Source of the DNA: Tritonibacter aquimaris
GTDB lineage: Bacteria; Pseudomonadota; Alphaproteobacteria; Rhodobacterales; Rhodobacteraceae
Assembly: GCF_009617595.1 (NCBI RefSeq)
Contig: NZ_WIXK01000008.1
Coordinates: 1 to 64,000 of the forward strand
DNA: 64,000 nucleotides
Reading direction: 5' to 3'
Shown in pieces: positions 7,312 to 17,090 of this stretch. Numbering within the stretch: the stretch's first letter is position 1; every line of letters starts with the position of its first letter. The translations under genes were made by a program, and so were the position numbers. Below the pieces are notes generated by a model, which saw only the letters and a program-made list of their open reading frames with translations, did not search any database and had not been told where the DNA came from.

Positions 7312-8615
7312 GCGAGCTATACACAACGGTTATCTTCCTATTTGTGCTGTTTGCATTGCTGGGGGGATCGGTCTGGATCGGCCTGGCGTTGATGGGTGTT
7401 GCCTGGGTCGGGATGGAGCTTTTCACCTCACGTCCTGCGGGTGATGCAATGATCACAACCATCTGGGCGGGGTCGTCCAGTTGGACCCTGACGGCGCTGC
7501 CGCTGTTTATCTGGATGGGAGAAATCCTGTATCGCACCCGATTATCCCAGGATATGTTCCGCGGTCTGGCCCCCTGGATGCGGTTTCTGCCCGGTGGGCT
7601 TTTGCACACCAATATTGCGGGTTGCGCCATTTTTGCCGCGGTTTCAGGTTCGTCTGCGGCCACGCTGAATATGGTTGGCAAAATGTCGATCCCGGAGCTG
7701 CGCAAACGTGGCTATCCTGAGTTCATGATCATCGGCACCTTGGCCGGGGCGGCAACATTGGGGCTGATGATCCCGCCGTCGCTGACGCTTATTGTCTATG
7801 GTGTGACGATCAATGAAAGCATCACCAAACTGTTCATGGCAGGCGTGTTTCCCGGTTTGGTTCTGGCGGGGCTGTTCATGCTTTATATCGTGTTCTGGCA
7901 CGTTGTTTACAAAGATCAGCGCCCTGAGCCAGAGCCTGCAATGCCATTTAAGCACATGCTGGCAGAGAGCCGGTTTCTCCTGCCGCTTTTGGGTCTGGTC
8001 TTTGTTGTCATTGGCTCGATGTATATGGGGTTTGCCACCGCGACCGAAGCTGCTGCTGTTGGGGTGACGGGTGCTTTGCTGCTGTCGGCTGTGCAAGGTT
8101 CGCTTTCGTTGCGGACCTTCAAAGAGAGTTTGATGGGCGCCACCAGAACCTCGGCGATGATTGCCTTTATCCTGATGGGGGCAGAGTTTTTGTCGCTTTC
8201 GATGGGCTTTACCGGCCTGCCACGTGCCTTGGCTCAAACGATTGACAGCTATCACCTGTCTCCGGTCGCGTTGATTGCGGTGCTGACCGTGTTCTACCTT
8301 ATCTTGGGTATGTTCATGGACGGGCTGTCATCGGTTGTACTGACCATGGCCATTGTCGAGCCGATGATCCGCGCGGCAGGTATTGATGTGATTTGGTTTG
8401 GCATTTTCCTGGTTGTGGTCATCGAAACCGCACAGGTTACGCCGCCGATCGGTTTCAACCTGTTTGTGCTGCAAGGGATGACCCGCCACCAGATCGGCTA
8501 TATCGCCAAGACAGCTATCCCGATGGTGGGGCTGATGCTGCTGATGGTGGTGATCCTTGTGGTGTGGCCGGAACTGGCGACCTGGCTGCCTGATAACATC
8601 CGCCGCACCCCATAG
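7308..8615 (+). CDS. TRAP transporter large permease (DctM type)
   Basis: 435 residues, multi-pass inner-membrane transport subunit driven by the sodium gradient in this family. The start at 7308 overlaps the dctQ stop by four bases. Family signatures include AAVSGSSAATLNMVGKMSIPE, GTLAGAATLGLMIPPSL and the C-terminal TPPIGFNLFVLQGM. Hydrophobic helices run the whole length. It completes the dctPQM set and ends the operon at a strong hairpin. Confidence 0.93.
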   Translation: MSELYTTVIFLFVLFALLGGSVWIGLALMGVAWVGMELFTSRPAGDAMITTIWAGSSSWTLTALPLFIWMGEILYRTRLSQDMFRGLAPWMRFLPGGLLHTNIAGCAIFAAVSGSSAATLNMVGKMSIPELRKRGYPEFMIIGTLAGAATLGLMIPPSLTLIVYGVTINESITKLFMAGVFPGLVLAGLFMLYIVFWHVVYKDQRPEPEPAMPFKHMLAESRFLLPLLGLVFVVIGSMYMGFATATEAAAVGVTGALLLSAVQGSLSLRTFKESLMGATRTSAMIAFILMGAEFLSLSMGFTGLPRALAQTIDSYHLSPVALIAVLTVFYLILGMFMDGLSSVVLTMAIVEPMIRAAGIDVIWFGIFLVVVIETAQVTPPIGFNLFVLQGMTRHQIGYIAKTAIPMVGLMLLMVVILVVWPELATWLPDNIRRTP

Positions 8616-8631
8616 GGTTGATGGTGGCTTG

Positions 8632-8659
8632 ATTGGCGCTGGATCCGTCCAGCGCCAAT
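8632..8659. terminator. Bidirectional terminator hairpin between convergent genes
   Basis: Perfect 12-bp stem ATTGGCGCTGGA/TCCAGCGCCAAT with a TCCG loop, lying between the convergent dctM and uspA genes. On the plus strand it is followed by a moderately T-rich stretch; no T-run on the other strand. Confidence 0.7.
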
Positions 8660-8693
8660 ATCAATCAGGTTTGTCTTTGTCCGTCACACGAAC

Positions 8694-9134
8694 CTAGTCA
8701 TTGTCGCGGACAACAAAAACCGATGTGGTGGCATGGCGCACAACGCGCGCCGCATTTGGCCCCAGCAGATAGTCTTTTACATCCGGCTTATGAGCGCCCA
8801 GCACGATAAGATCGGCATTGTCGGTTGCGGCCGTGGTCAGGATCACATGATAGGCTTTGCCAACGCCAACAATGTGGCGCACCTGATCATTTGCCTCTTC
8901 GCCAATGGTGTTTTTGACCAGATCAAACAGGATCTGGCGCGCAGCCTCGCGGGCTTTTTCAGTGTGAGCCTCATCAAAGAACGTGCCAACAACGCTCATA
9001 CCGAAATCAGGAATAACGGTGATCACATCAAGCTGGGCCTGCTCCATCTGTGCCAGCTTAAAAGCCTGCAACAGGACTTTGGCTTCGGCGTCCGGCCGGT
9101 TGACGTCCAGCGCACATAGGATGGTCTTGGTCAT
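8694..9134 (-). CDS. UspA-family universal stress protein, TeaD-like
   Basis: 146 residues, single Usp domain with the ATP-binding signature region near VLGAHKPDVKDYLLGPNAARVVRHATTSVFVV (the G-x2-G-x9-G(S/T) region is altered, GPNA). The start overlaps the stop of the fused TRAP permease gene by four bases, so they are translationally coupled. In Halomonas the Usp protein TeaD is likewise encoded with TRAP transporter TeaABC and modulates it. A similar regulatory role is inferred here. Confidence 0.85.
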   Translation of the reverse strand: MTKTILCALDVNRPDAEAKVLLQAFKLAQMEQAQLDVITVIPDFGMSVVGTFFDEAHTEKAREAARQILFDLVKNTIGEEANDQVRHIVGVGKAYHVILTTAATDNADLIVLGAHKPDVKDYLLGPNAARVVRHATTSVFVVRDND

Positions 9135-11752
9135 GCGGTCACTCCTTGCTCATAGTCTTCCTGTTTGGCGCGCCGGGTCTGCAAAAGCGCAATAAGACCC
9201 AACAGCAGCAGAGCCGGAATAAAGATCAGCTCCTTGGGCATCTGTTCCGCGGGCGCCTGAACTGCGGTGATCTGCACCGGGTCATCGCCGTAGAAATCAA
9301 AGCTCGCCAGCTTGTCTGCGAGAGCAGTGCCAAACATCGGCTCATCCAGCTGCATGATACCATCTTGCGGCACCACAGTCAGACCTGCGGCTTCAAGACG
9401 GGCGGTGCCGCCTGCTGCGTCTGCGACATTCAACACTACAGTCAGGTCTTTTACGGCCAGCGTGTCAAAGTCTGGTCCTGAAATCACCACGCGGATGGCA
9501 TCACCAACCTCGGCCGTTTCAAAAGCCTGTTCAACCTGTGTGGGGGCAATTTCAGCAAAGGGTGGCTGGATCTGGTTCATAAAGAAGCCGGGACGGAACA
9601 GGGCAAAGGCAACCAGCAGCAGCGCAGCGGTTTCCCAGATACGCGATTTGGTGAGGAAGAATCCCATGGTCGCAGCGGTGAAGACCAAAATACCAATGGT
9701 AGCGACGATAAAGACGATGATGCCCTGCGTTAGTGTCACATCAATCAGCAACAGATCAGTGTTGAAGATGAACACAAAAGGCAGCGCCACGGTGCGCAGG
9801 CTATAAAAGAACGCGGTGAAGCCGGTGCGGATGGCATCGCCGCCCGACACAGCCGCAGCCGCAAAACTGGCCAGCCCCACAGGCGGTGTCACATCGGCCA
9901 TAATGCCGAAGTAGAACACAAACAGATGCACCGCGATCAGCGGGACTACCAGACCGGATTGCGCACCCAGTTCAACCACAACGCCAACCATCAGCGAAGA
10001 CACCACGATGTAGTTTGCAGTGGTGGGCAGCCCCATCCCCAGGATCAGTGACAGAATCGCCACAAACATCAGCATCAAGATCAGGTTGCCGCCGGACAGA
10101 AATTCAACAAAATCTGCCATCACCTGACCAATCCCGGTGAGCGAAACAGTCCCCACAATGATGCCCGCGGTTGCGGTGGCAAGGCCGATGCCGATCATAT
10201 TGCGTGCGCCGTCGATCAGCCCTTCGATCAGATCAGTGACACCTTCATGCAGGCGTACCGCCGGATCGATCTCGCCGCGGAAGAACGCCTTGAGCGATTT
10301 CTGAGTCAGCAGAATGCCAAACAGCAGCATGGTTGCCCAAAAGGCCGAAAGCCCCGGTGATTTGCGTTCGATCATCAAGAAATAGACCAACACAATAATG
10401 GGCAGCAGGTAGTAGAGGCCGGATTTGTAGATCTTGGCCACATCCGGCAGCTCAACGATTTCTGCGTTGGGGTCATCCGCTTCCAGATCGGGAACCTGTG
10501 CCGCGAGGTAGACCAGGAACACATAGATCGCAAAAAGGATGAGCGATAGCGCCCAGCCAGAGCCTGCAGGTAACAAGGAAACAATCCAGCCCACCGGGTA
10601 TTGGGTGGCATAGCAAAGCGCCGCAAACCCTGCAAAAAAGGCAAACATGCCGCCGATGGTTTTGGCGAGTGAAACAACTTTGTTGCCAATGGTCGGCATG
10701 CGGTTTTTCACCGCTTCCAGATGCACGATATAGACCAGCGCGATGTATGAAATGACCGCGGGCAAGAAGGCGTGGGTGATGACTTCGACGTAGGAAATCC
10801 CCACATATTCAACCATCAAAAACGCAGCAGCACCCATGACCGGGGGCATGATCTGACCGTTGACTGAGGAGGCAACCTCAACCGAGCCCGCCTTTTCAGC
10901 GCTAAAGCCCACGCGTTTCATCAAGGGAATGGTAAAGGTGCCGGTGGTGACAACATTGGCGATGGAAGAGCCGGAAATCAGCCCGGTTGCAGCAGAACCC
11001 ACAACCGCGGCCTTGGCCGGGCCACCGCGCAGGTGACCAAGGGCGCCAAAGGCCATCTTGATGAAATAATTGCCTGCGCCCGCGCGATCAAGCAGCGCAC
11101 CAAACAGCACGAACAGGAACACAAATTTGGTCGAGACCCCAAGCGCAATGCCAAACACCCCCTCGGAGGTGATCCACATGTGGCTCATGGCTTTGCGCAG
11201 ACTTGCACCGGCCCAGCGGATCTGGTCGGGCACAATTTCGGAAGAGCCAAAAAACACATAAGCTAAAAAGACGATCGCAAGCGCCACCATCACCGGCCCT
11301 AATGTACGATAGGCCGCCACGAACAAAAAGAGCAGGCCCGCCACCGCTGCATAGGCGTCTGTCTGATCCGCAAGCCCGCCATTGTTGACGATTTTCTGAT
11401 AGAAGAAATAGCCATACAGCGCCAGAAACACGCCGCCGAGGCCAAACAGCCAGTCATACCACGGGATGCAATGGCGCGGGCTGGACTTGAACAAAGGATA
11501 GGCCATCGCCGCCAAAAACATCGCAAAAGCCAGATGGAACTGGCGCGAGTTGTTGATCAGATCGCCGGGCAGCACATAGGGTGCAATGGGTGAGGCCAGC
11601 AGCACCTGAAACAGAGACCAAATCACCGCAACCGCAGCGATCAACAGGCCAACTGACCCGTGTGGATCCCGTGCCCCGGTATCGCTGGCGGCGACGAGCT
11701 CTTGTAGCTCGGCCTCGCTCAAAGCTTGGTTTTTTGTGCTATCTGACGACAT
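9131..11752 (-). CDS. TRAP transporter fused permease, TAXI type (DctQ-DctM)
   Basis: 873-residue inner-membrane protein combining the small and large TRAP subunits. N-terminal helices precede a DctM core with LRGGPAKAAVVGSAATGLISGSS and GLPTTANYIVVSSLMVG; the C-terminal region from about residue 700 contains a soluble segment (PPFAEIAPTQVEQAFETAEV) of DUF3394 type and a final membrane anchor. This is the standard partner of a TAXI receptor, which is encoded just upstream. ATGA overlap with uspA downstream. Substrate unknown; TAXI systems mostly take dicarboxylates or related anions. Confidence 0.92.
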   Translation of the reverse strand: MSSDSTKNQALSEAELQELVAASDTGARDPHGSVGLLIAAVAVIWSLFQVLLASPIAPYVLPGDLINNSRQFHLAFAMFLAAMAYPLFKSSPRHCIPWYDWLFGLGGVFLALYGYFFYQKIVNNGGLADQTDAYAAVAGLLFLFVAAYRTLGPVMVALAIVFLAYVFFGSSEIVPDQIRWAGASLRKAMSHMWITSEGVFGIALGVSTKFVFLFVLFGALLDRAGAGNYFIKMAFGALGHLRGGPAKAAVVGSAATGLISGSSIANVVTTGTFTIPLMKRVGFSAEKAGSVEVASSVNGQIMPPVMGAAAFLMVEYVGISYVEVITHAFLPAVISYIALVYIVHLEAVKNRMPTIGNKVVSLAKTIGGMFAFFAGFAALCYATQYPVGWIVSLLPAGSGWALSLILFAIYVFLVYLAAQVPDLEADDPNAEIVELPDVAKIYKSGLYYLLPIIVLVYFLMIERKSPGLSAFWATMLLFGILLTQKSLKAFFRGEIDPAVRLHEGVTDLIEGLIDGARNMIGIGLATATAGIIVGTVSLTGIGQVMADFVEFLSGGNLILMLMFVAILSLILGMGLPTTANYIVVSSLMVGVVVELGAQSGLVVPLIAVHLFVFYFGIMADVTPPVGLASFAAAAVSGGDAIRTGFTAFFYSLRTVALPFVFIFNTDLLLIDVTLTQGIIVFIVATIGILVFTAATMGFFLTKSRIWETAALLLVAFALFRPGFFMNQIQPPFAEIAPTQVEQAFETAEVGDAIRVVISGPDFDTLAVKDLTVVLNVADAAGGTARLEAAGLTVVPQDGIMQLDEPMFGTALADKLASFDFYGDDPVQITAVQAPAEQMPKELIFIPALLLLGLIALLQTRRAKQEDYEQGVTA

Positions 11753-11806
11753 ATTCCCCCCTCACGTCATGCTTATAACTGTCTGTAAAAATTGGACTTT
11801 AGGAAA

Positions 11807-11835
11807 AACCAAGGCGGCTGAGAGCCGCCTTGGTT
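11807..11835 (-). terminator. Terminator or attenuator between TAXI receptor and permease
   Basis: Perfect 13-bp stem AACCAAGGCGGCT/AGCCGCCTTGGTT with a 3-base loop. Read on the minus strand it is followed by a short T-run (TTTTTCC), so it is a rho-independent terminator that would end most receptor transcripts and let part continue into the permease. Confidence 0.8.
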
Positions 11836-11845
11836 CAAGTGGATT

Positions 11846-12814
11846 TTACTCAATCCAGCCTTGTTCTTTGTAGTATTTCGCCGCACCCGGATGCAGCGGA
11901 GCGGACAGGCCCGCGGTTGCCATCTCTTTGGGGTCAAGATTTGCAAATGCAGGGTGCAGTTTTTTGAAATCCTCGAAGTTTTCGAAAACCGAAGACACAA
12001 CTACATACACCGCTTCGTCAGACACATCTGCGGAGGTCACGAAGGTTGCGCCAACGCCGAAAGTTGCGGTGTCGGCGTCATTGCCACGGTACATGCCACC
12101 TGGAACGGTTGCAGAGCGGTAGAAAGAGTTGTCTGCGATCAGTTGATCTACAACGTCACCCTGAACATTCACCAGAACCGAGTCACAGGCGGTTGTTGCC
12201 TCTTGGATAGAACCGGACGGGTGACCAACGGTATAGACCATTGCGTCGATCTGGTTGTCACACAGTGCTGCAGATTGTTCTGCTGCCTTCAGCTCGGTTG
12301 CCAGGGCAAAATCATCTGTGCTCCAGCCCATCGCGCCGAGCAGAACTTCCATGGTGCCGCGCTGACCGGAACCGGGGTTGCCGATGTTTACACGCTTGCC
12401 TTTGAGGTCTTCAAAGGAGGTCACACCTGCGTCCGCACGGGCCACAACGGTGAAGGGCTCCGGGTGCACGGAAAACACCGCGCGCAGGCCTTCGAATGCG
12501 CCTTTGTCTTCAAATTTTGAAGTGCCGTTATAGGCGTGATACTGCCAGTCAGACTGGGCCACACCAAACTCCAGCTCGCCTTCGCGGATGGTGTTGATGT
12601 TGTAAACGGAACCGCCAGTAGATTCCACCGAGCAGCGAATACCGTGATCACGACGACCTTTGTTTACCAGACGGCAGATCGCGCCACCGGTCGGGTAGTA
12701 CACGCCGGTTACGCCGCCGGTGCCAATTGTAATGAATTCTTCCGCAAATGCGGCCGGTGCTAGGACAGCTGCGGCTGCCACACCCATCGCGGTTGTTTTG
12801 AACTTAGAATACAA
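11846..12814 (-). CDS. TAXI-family TRAP solute receptor
   Basis: 322-residue periplasmic binding protein. The hallmark is [26 protein letters not shown] at the mature N-terminus, with [16 protein letters not shown] further on. The signal peptide covers about residues 1-24 (cleaved after AFA). The start codon is TTG at 12814, chosen because GGGAGAG lies eight bases upstream; an internal ATG ten codons later would remove the lysine of the signal peptide. It is followed by a terminator and the fused permease gene, and is divergent from a sensor kinase operon that probably regulates it. Confidence 0.9.
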   Translation of the reverse strand: MYSKFKTTAMGVAAAAVLAPAAFAEEFITIGTGGVTGVYYPTGGAICRLVNKGRRDHGIRCSVESTGGSVYNINTIREGELEFGVAQSDWQYHAYNGTSKFEDKGAFEGLRAVFSVHPEPFTVVARADAGVTSFEDLKGKRVNIGNPGSGQRGTMEVLLGAMGWSTDDFALATELKAAEQSAALCDNQIDAMVYTVGHPSGSIQEATTACDSVLVNVQGDVVDQLIADNSFYRSATVPGGMYRGNDADTATFGVGATFVTSADVSDEAVYVVVSSVFENFEDFKKLHPAFANLDPKEMATAGLSAPLHPGAAKYYKEQGWIE

Positions 12815-13099
12815 TTCTATCTCTCCCTAAATAGCGGATGCTAGTGTTTCTCGTGCCGACTGTGCGCCCGTCGCAATCGCAAAAAATTTCCCAGGTGCAG
12901 CTGTGCGGCGATACGGTACTTGTTAATTTCACGATCGGTGCTGGAGTCTATACGAGTGATTACGTATGTTGAGTGCCGACGCTTTGTGAAACACTCCCGC
13001 AGAGCGGTTTCAGAGCAGCAAGGCCTCGTCATCAAAATCAGTCGTCAAAACCAGCCCGGGCGTGCCGAATTGGGCACCAGAAGGCAGACAAACCGCAAA

Positions 13100-15433
13100 G
13101 TGGTTTCGCTCAAGGCGGTCTTAGCGCTCAGCCTTGGTGGCTTACAGTTTGTGGCGGTTTTGACCGTGGTGCTTTCGACTTATTTCACCTCGGAACGCGC
13201 GATCCTGCGCCAGCTTGGCAGCACCATGCATGAGGTGAATTTCAGCATTATTAGCCAGGTCACAAGCTTTCTTGATCCGGCCCGCAACACGCTGAACACG
13301 ACCCGGCGCCTGGCCGAAAGCGACCTGCTCGACATTTCAGATGACGCAGCCCTGGAAAAACATTTTTTCCAACAGATTCAGGTCGCTCCGCAGTTGGCAG
13401 GGCTTTATTTTGCGGATGCTTCCGGCCGTTTTGTCTATGTGATGCGCACCGATGAACCACAGCGCTATCGCAGCAAATTTGTGCCCCCATTTGACCAAGG
13501 CGCTGCGCACCACCCTGCGTCATTTATCTGGCGCAATGACCGGTTTGTGATCGAGGACAGGGCACGGGATCTTTCCGACCAATATGAAGCGCGCACGCGG
13601 CCCTGGTATGTGAACGTCACGGCATCCCGCGAGCCGGTCTGGACCAACCCCTATATCTTTTTCACCACGCGCCGTCCGGGCATCACCTACGCGGTGCCCA
13701 TTCTTGCGGCGGATGGTGAGATCCGTGGCATCCTGGGTATGGATATCGAGATTGATGCGATTTCAGATTTCATGCGCAATCTCTGGTCAGACCAGCAGGG
13801 TGCGACGCTTATTCTTAATGAAACGGGGGAGGTGATCGCCCATCCCGAGCTCAACCTGATCAAAAACGATGCCGATCAGAATTACCCTGAACTCGTGCGG
13901 GTGGATGAAATCAATGATGACATCGCCAATGCGGCCTTTGGTGCCATGCCTGACGTGCCGGATCTGGGGCGGGGGGAAACCATCTTCTCCAACTTCGAAT
14001 TCGATGGAGAGCGCTATGTCTCAACGTTGGTTAGCATTGTTGAGCCAGACGTCAGATGGATGATTGGCATCTATGTGCGTGCGGATAATTTCATTGGTGA
14101 AATTCGCAAGGACCGCTACCGCGGTATCTGGATCGCGCTGGCGATTGCGTTGTTGACCAGTTTCATCGGGCTAAAGATCGCAGATCGCATCAACCGGCCG
14201 CTGCGCGTTTTTGCTGATCGCACCCGGCGTGTGTCTGCCGGGCAGGGTGGGCCGCTCGAGGCGCTCAGCAGCCCGTATCGCGAATTGGATGCCACCAGCC
14301 AGGCCTTTACCAAGGAAATCAAGCGACGGCAGAAATTCGAAAACGCCTATGGCCGCACGTTTGAGCTGGCGTCGCGCGGCATGGCGCAGATCGATCCCAA
14401 TTCTGGAGGCTTTTTGCGCACCAATGCGCAGTTGGGGGCCTTGCTTGGCTATGATCAAGACGTGCTGTCACGGATGAACCTGGACGACCTAATGGGTCAG
14501 AATGGGCTCAGCTTTGTTGACGATATTCTCAAGGCGCTGCTTGAAGACAGTGAATATATAGATGAGCACCGTTTTGCTCGCAAAGATGGCTCACCGATCT
14601 GGTTGCGTATGAATGCGATCTTGATCCGGGATGAACGGGGCGATCCCGATCACGTGGTGATTATCTTTGACGATATTGATGAACAGAAACGCACCGAAGC
14701 CTTTGCCGCCCAATTGAAACGCGATGTGTCCCATACGGCGCGGGTCAATCAGATGGGGGAAATGGCCTCAAGCCTTGCGCATGAGCTGAACCAACCGCTG
14801 AGCGCTATTTCATATAATGTGGATGCGGCGATGCTGTCGTTGAATTCCCCGGATGACGCAGATGATGAGCTGAAGGAAATTCTAGGTGATATTGATCGCC
14901 AGTCTTTCCGCGCGGGTGAGATTATCCGCGCTTTGCGCGGCATCGTGCGCAAGGACCGGGGCCGTATGCTGCCGTTTGATCTGAACGATCTGGTTCGTCA
15001 GTCCGTGTCGCTTATTGAGGCGGAGGCAAAACAGCACGGTGTCACGATCAAGCAGCAAAGGACTGATACGCTTCAGGTGGTTGGCAATCGGACACAAATT
15101 GCCCAAGTGGTTGTGAATCTGCTGAAAAATGCAATTGAAGCCATCAGCGAAAGCGGCCAGGGCAAAGGCAGCATCCACATCAGCTTTAGCGCAGAGGGGG
15201 ATGAGGTGACTACTCAGATCAGTGACAGTGGACCGGGGGTTGGGGCCACGGAATTGTTCCAGCCTTATGACACGCTGAAACAGGGCGGTATGGGGCTGGG
15301 TCTTTCGATCTGCAGAACGATCATTCAGGACCACGGCGGCCAGATCTGGAATACGCCGGATGTTGCGCGCGGTGCGCAGTTTTGTTTCTCGCTCAAAGCG
15401 GCCTCGGCAGATGATAAGGATTTCGCCCAGTGA
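13100..15433 (+). CDS. Membrane sensor histidine kinase (dCache, PAS, HisKA)
   Basis: Order of domains: signal-anchor helix (LKAVLALSLGGLQFVAVLTVVL), large periplasmic double-Cache sensor, second membrane helix (WIALAIALLTSFIGLKIAD), PAS domain, HisKA H-box (SSLAHELNQPLSAISYN), and HATPase with N-box (VVNLLKNAIEAI) and G-boxes (SDSGPGV, GMGLGLSICRTII). The start is uncertain: the frame is open from TTG 12920, but codon use there looks non-coding; GTG 13100 opens just before the first membrane helix, and GTG 12986 is another option. Coupled by GTGA overlap to a FixJ-type regulator. The architecture resembles DctS of Rhodobacter, which controls TRAP genes, so control of the divergent TAXI system is likely. 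Confidence 0.88.
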   Translation: MVSLKAVLALSLGGLQFVAVLTVVLSTYFTSERAILRQLGSTMHEVNFSIISQVTSFLDPARNTLNTTRRLAESDLLDISDDAALEKHFFQQIQVAPQLAGLYFADASGRFVYVMRTDEPQRYRSKFVPPFDQGAAHHPASFIWRNDRFVIEDRARDLSDQYEARTRPWYVNVTASREPVWTNPYIFFTTRRPGITYAVPILAADGEIRGILGMDIEIDAISDFMRNLWSDQQGATLILNETGEVIAHPELNLIKNDADQNYPELVRVDEINDDIANAAFGAMPDVPDLGRGETIFSNFEFDGERYVSTLVSIVEPDVRWMIGIYVRADNFIGEIRKDRYRGIWIALAIALLTSFIGLKIADRINRPLRVFADRTRRVSAGQGGPLEALSSPYRELDATSQAFTKEIKRRQKFENAYGRTFELASRGMAQIDPNSGGFLRTNAQLGALLGYDQDVLSRMNLDDLMGQNGLSFVDDILKALLEDSEYIDEHRFARKDGSPIWLRMNAILIRDERGDPDHVVIIFDDIDEQKRTEAFAAQLKRDVSHTARVNQMGEMASSLAHELNQPLSAISYNVDAAMLSLNSPDDADDELKEILGDIDRQSFRAGEIIRALRGIVRKDRGRMLPFDLNDLVRQSVSLIEAEAKQHGVTIKQQRTDTLQVVGNRTQIAQVVVNLLKNAIEAISESGQGKGSIHISFSAEGDEVTTQISDSGPGVGATELFQPYDTLKQGGMGLGLSICRTIIQDHGGQIWNTPDVARGAQFCFSLKAASADDKDFAQ

Positions 15434-16062
15434 CACAGGTAGTGACACAAACAGAGACACGCGCGCCAACGGTGTATCTGGTTGATGACGACAATGACGT
15501 TCGCACCGCATTGACGCGCTCGCTTAGCAAGCGGGGTTTTCATGTGCTGTCGTTTGCCAGTGCAGATGCTTTCCTGCAGGAGGTTGAGCCGGGTGTTGAT
15601 GGCTGCCTGATCCTGGATTACGGCATGCCAAAAATGGATGGTCTTGAACTGCAGGCCCATTTGAATGCAACCGGCTGCGATCTGCCGGTTATCTTCATTA
15701 CCGGACATGGTGGCATTCCGGAATCGGTGCGCGCCACCAAGGCGGGCGCGCTCGATTTTCTGGAAAAACCCTTTTCGCTGCCCATTCTGCTGGAGCGCAT
15801 AGAGACGGCTTTGGAAATTTCAACACAGCGGTCTAAGGCCAAGGAGAAAGAGGCTGAAATTGCCAATCGGCTGGCAACGCTCACCAAACGTGAGCATGAA
15901 GTCTTTGCCTTTATTCTGGCCAACCCGTCGCTCACCTCCAGCAAGGAGATTGCCCAAAACCTGGGGATCAGCCCGCGCACTGTCGACATTCATCGCGGCC
16001 GGGTGCTGAAGAAATTAGTGGTTAAAACAATGGTTGAGCTGATCGACGTTTATGCGGTGTGA
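15430..16062 (+). CDS. FixJ/DctR-type response regulator
   Basis: 210 residues. The receiver domain (VYLVDDDNDVRTALTRSLS, phospho-acceptor Asp in LILDYGMPKMDG, conserved Lys in FLEKPF) is followed by a LuxR-type helix-turn-helix (LTKREHEVFAFI then SKEIAQNLGISPRTVDIHRG). GTG start overlapping the kinase stop. The FixJ subfamily with a C-terminal LuxR domain includes DctR of Rhodobacter capsulatus, partner of DctS. Phosphorylated by the upstream kinase and probably activates the divergent TAXI-TRAP operon. Confidence 0.92.
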   Translation: MTQVVTQTETRAPTVYLVDDDNDVRTALTRSLSKRGFHVLSFASADAFLQEVEPGVDGCLILDYGMPKMDGLELQAHLNATGCDLPVIFITGHGGIPESVRATKAGALDFLEKPFSLPILLERIETALEISTQRSKAKEKEAEIANRLATLTKREHEVFAFILANPSLTSSKEIAQNLGISPRTVDIHRGRVLKKLVVKTMVELIDVYAV

Positions 16063-16066
16063 CATC

Positions 16067-16440
16067 TGGCGAAACGCCACTTTGGATCACCGCTCCCGTT
16101 GCGATTATTTTGCAGAGTGCCTGCTGGATCGGGTTTGACCCAGAGGCAGTTCTAGTCAACCATTGTTCATGGCATCGTTGACCCAGATTGAAATCTTGCT
16201 CCCGGAATTGCGGCCTATGCGTTTTCTTTGGTGCGCAATGCCTATAACAAACTGCCGCGACGTTGGAGCAATGGCGTCATCTAGCAGCTCAGGTGGGGAT
16301 TCCGCATTCACTGCTGGTCACTCAGGGGTGTTAGCCCGTCTTTGCTCACCAGAAGGTCTTCGCCTGCCGTTGCGGCGCGAATGGTGCTGACCCTGCTGCG
16401 CAAACCTGGACACTGAGCGAAGGCCATTACCACTGCGCGT
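16067..16440. other. Non-coding stretch after the response regulator gene
   Basis: A small hairpin TGGCG-AAA-CGCCA at 16067-16079 just after the stop may end the kinase/regulator transcript. The remainder up to the maiA stop holds no credible gene. Short protein-like fragments are readable (plus strand: PGIAAYAFSLVRNAYNKLP near 16203-16260, closed by a stop; minus strand: a short open frame around 16310-16400) but neither has a start with a ribosome site, so this may be decayed coding sequence. Confidence 0.4.
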
Positions 16441-17055
16441 TTACTCTGCCCATTGATCCGGATGCGCCGCCGCAAAGGCCGGGTGTTGCGCCAGCGCGGT
16501 TTCAATGGCGCGCAGTTTTGGCAAGGCTGTAAGATCAACTTGCCAGCGGTGGGCGTTATACATCTGTGGCATCAGGCAGATGTCCGCGAGGCTGATCGTA
16601 TCACCGCAGGTGTAGGGGGTGTCATCGGCAACCAACTGTTCAACCGCTGCAAGTCCGGGCGTGATGAAGGCCTGCATCCAGTCCTGCATGTTCAGTTCGC
16701 TTTGAGACGTGGCAAAGCGCGCGACTTTGAGATTGCAGATCGGGTGAATATCCATGGCAATGACATGTGACACCGAACGGGTTTTTGCGCGTTCAACCGG
16801 GTCATTTGGCAGCAGGCCAAGATCGCGGGTTTCGTTGAGGTACTCCACAATTGCCAGCGACTGGGTGAATCGCTGCCCATCGATATCAAGCACCGGCACC
16901 AGACCCTGAGGATTGCGCGCGAGGTGTTCGGGCTGTTGCTGGGCACCGGCAACCAGATCGACCGAAAGGGCCTGCCAGTCCAGCCCAGCAAGGCCGAGCG
17001 CGATTCTTACCCGGTAGCTCGCCGATGAACGCCAGTAGTCATAGAGCTCAATCAC
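16441..17055 (-). CDS. maiA: Maleylacetoacetate isomerase
   Basis: 204 residues, zeta-class glutathione S-transferase fold. The glutathione-binding SSASYRVRIALGL motif at residues 10-22 is the signature of MaiA/GSTZ; NPQGLVPVLDIDG and the QSLAIVEYL segment follow. It isomerises 4-maleylacetoacetate to 4-fumarylacetoacetate, the step between HmgA and FahA, both encoded divergently across a 119-bp control region. The start is GTG with a GAGGAGG ribosome site eight bases upstream. Confidence 0.95.
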   Translation of the reverse strand: MIELYDYWRSSASYRVRIALGLAGLDWQALSVDLVAGAQQQPEHLARNPQGLVPVLDIDGQRFTQSLAIVEYLNETRDLGLLPNDPVERAKTRSVSHVIAMDIHPICNLKVARFATSQSELNMQDWMQAFITPGLAAVEQLVADDTPYTCGDTISLADICLMPQMYNAHRWQVDLTALPKLRAIETALAQHPAFAAAHPDQWAE

Positions 17056-17090
17056 GGATCATCCTCCTCAGTCGATCATGTTTGTTTCAT

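Noticed and set aside
12920-13099. Upstream 60-codon extension of the sensor kinase from TTG 12920
   Set aside because: Low third-position GC and location in the divergent promoter region suggest non-coding DNA; the GTG at 13100 opens just before the first membrane helix.
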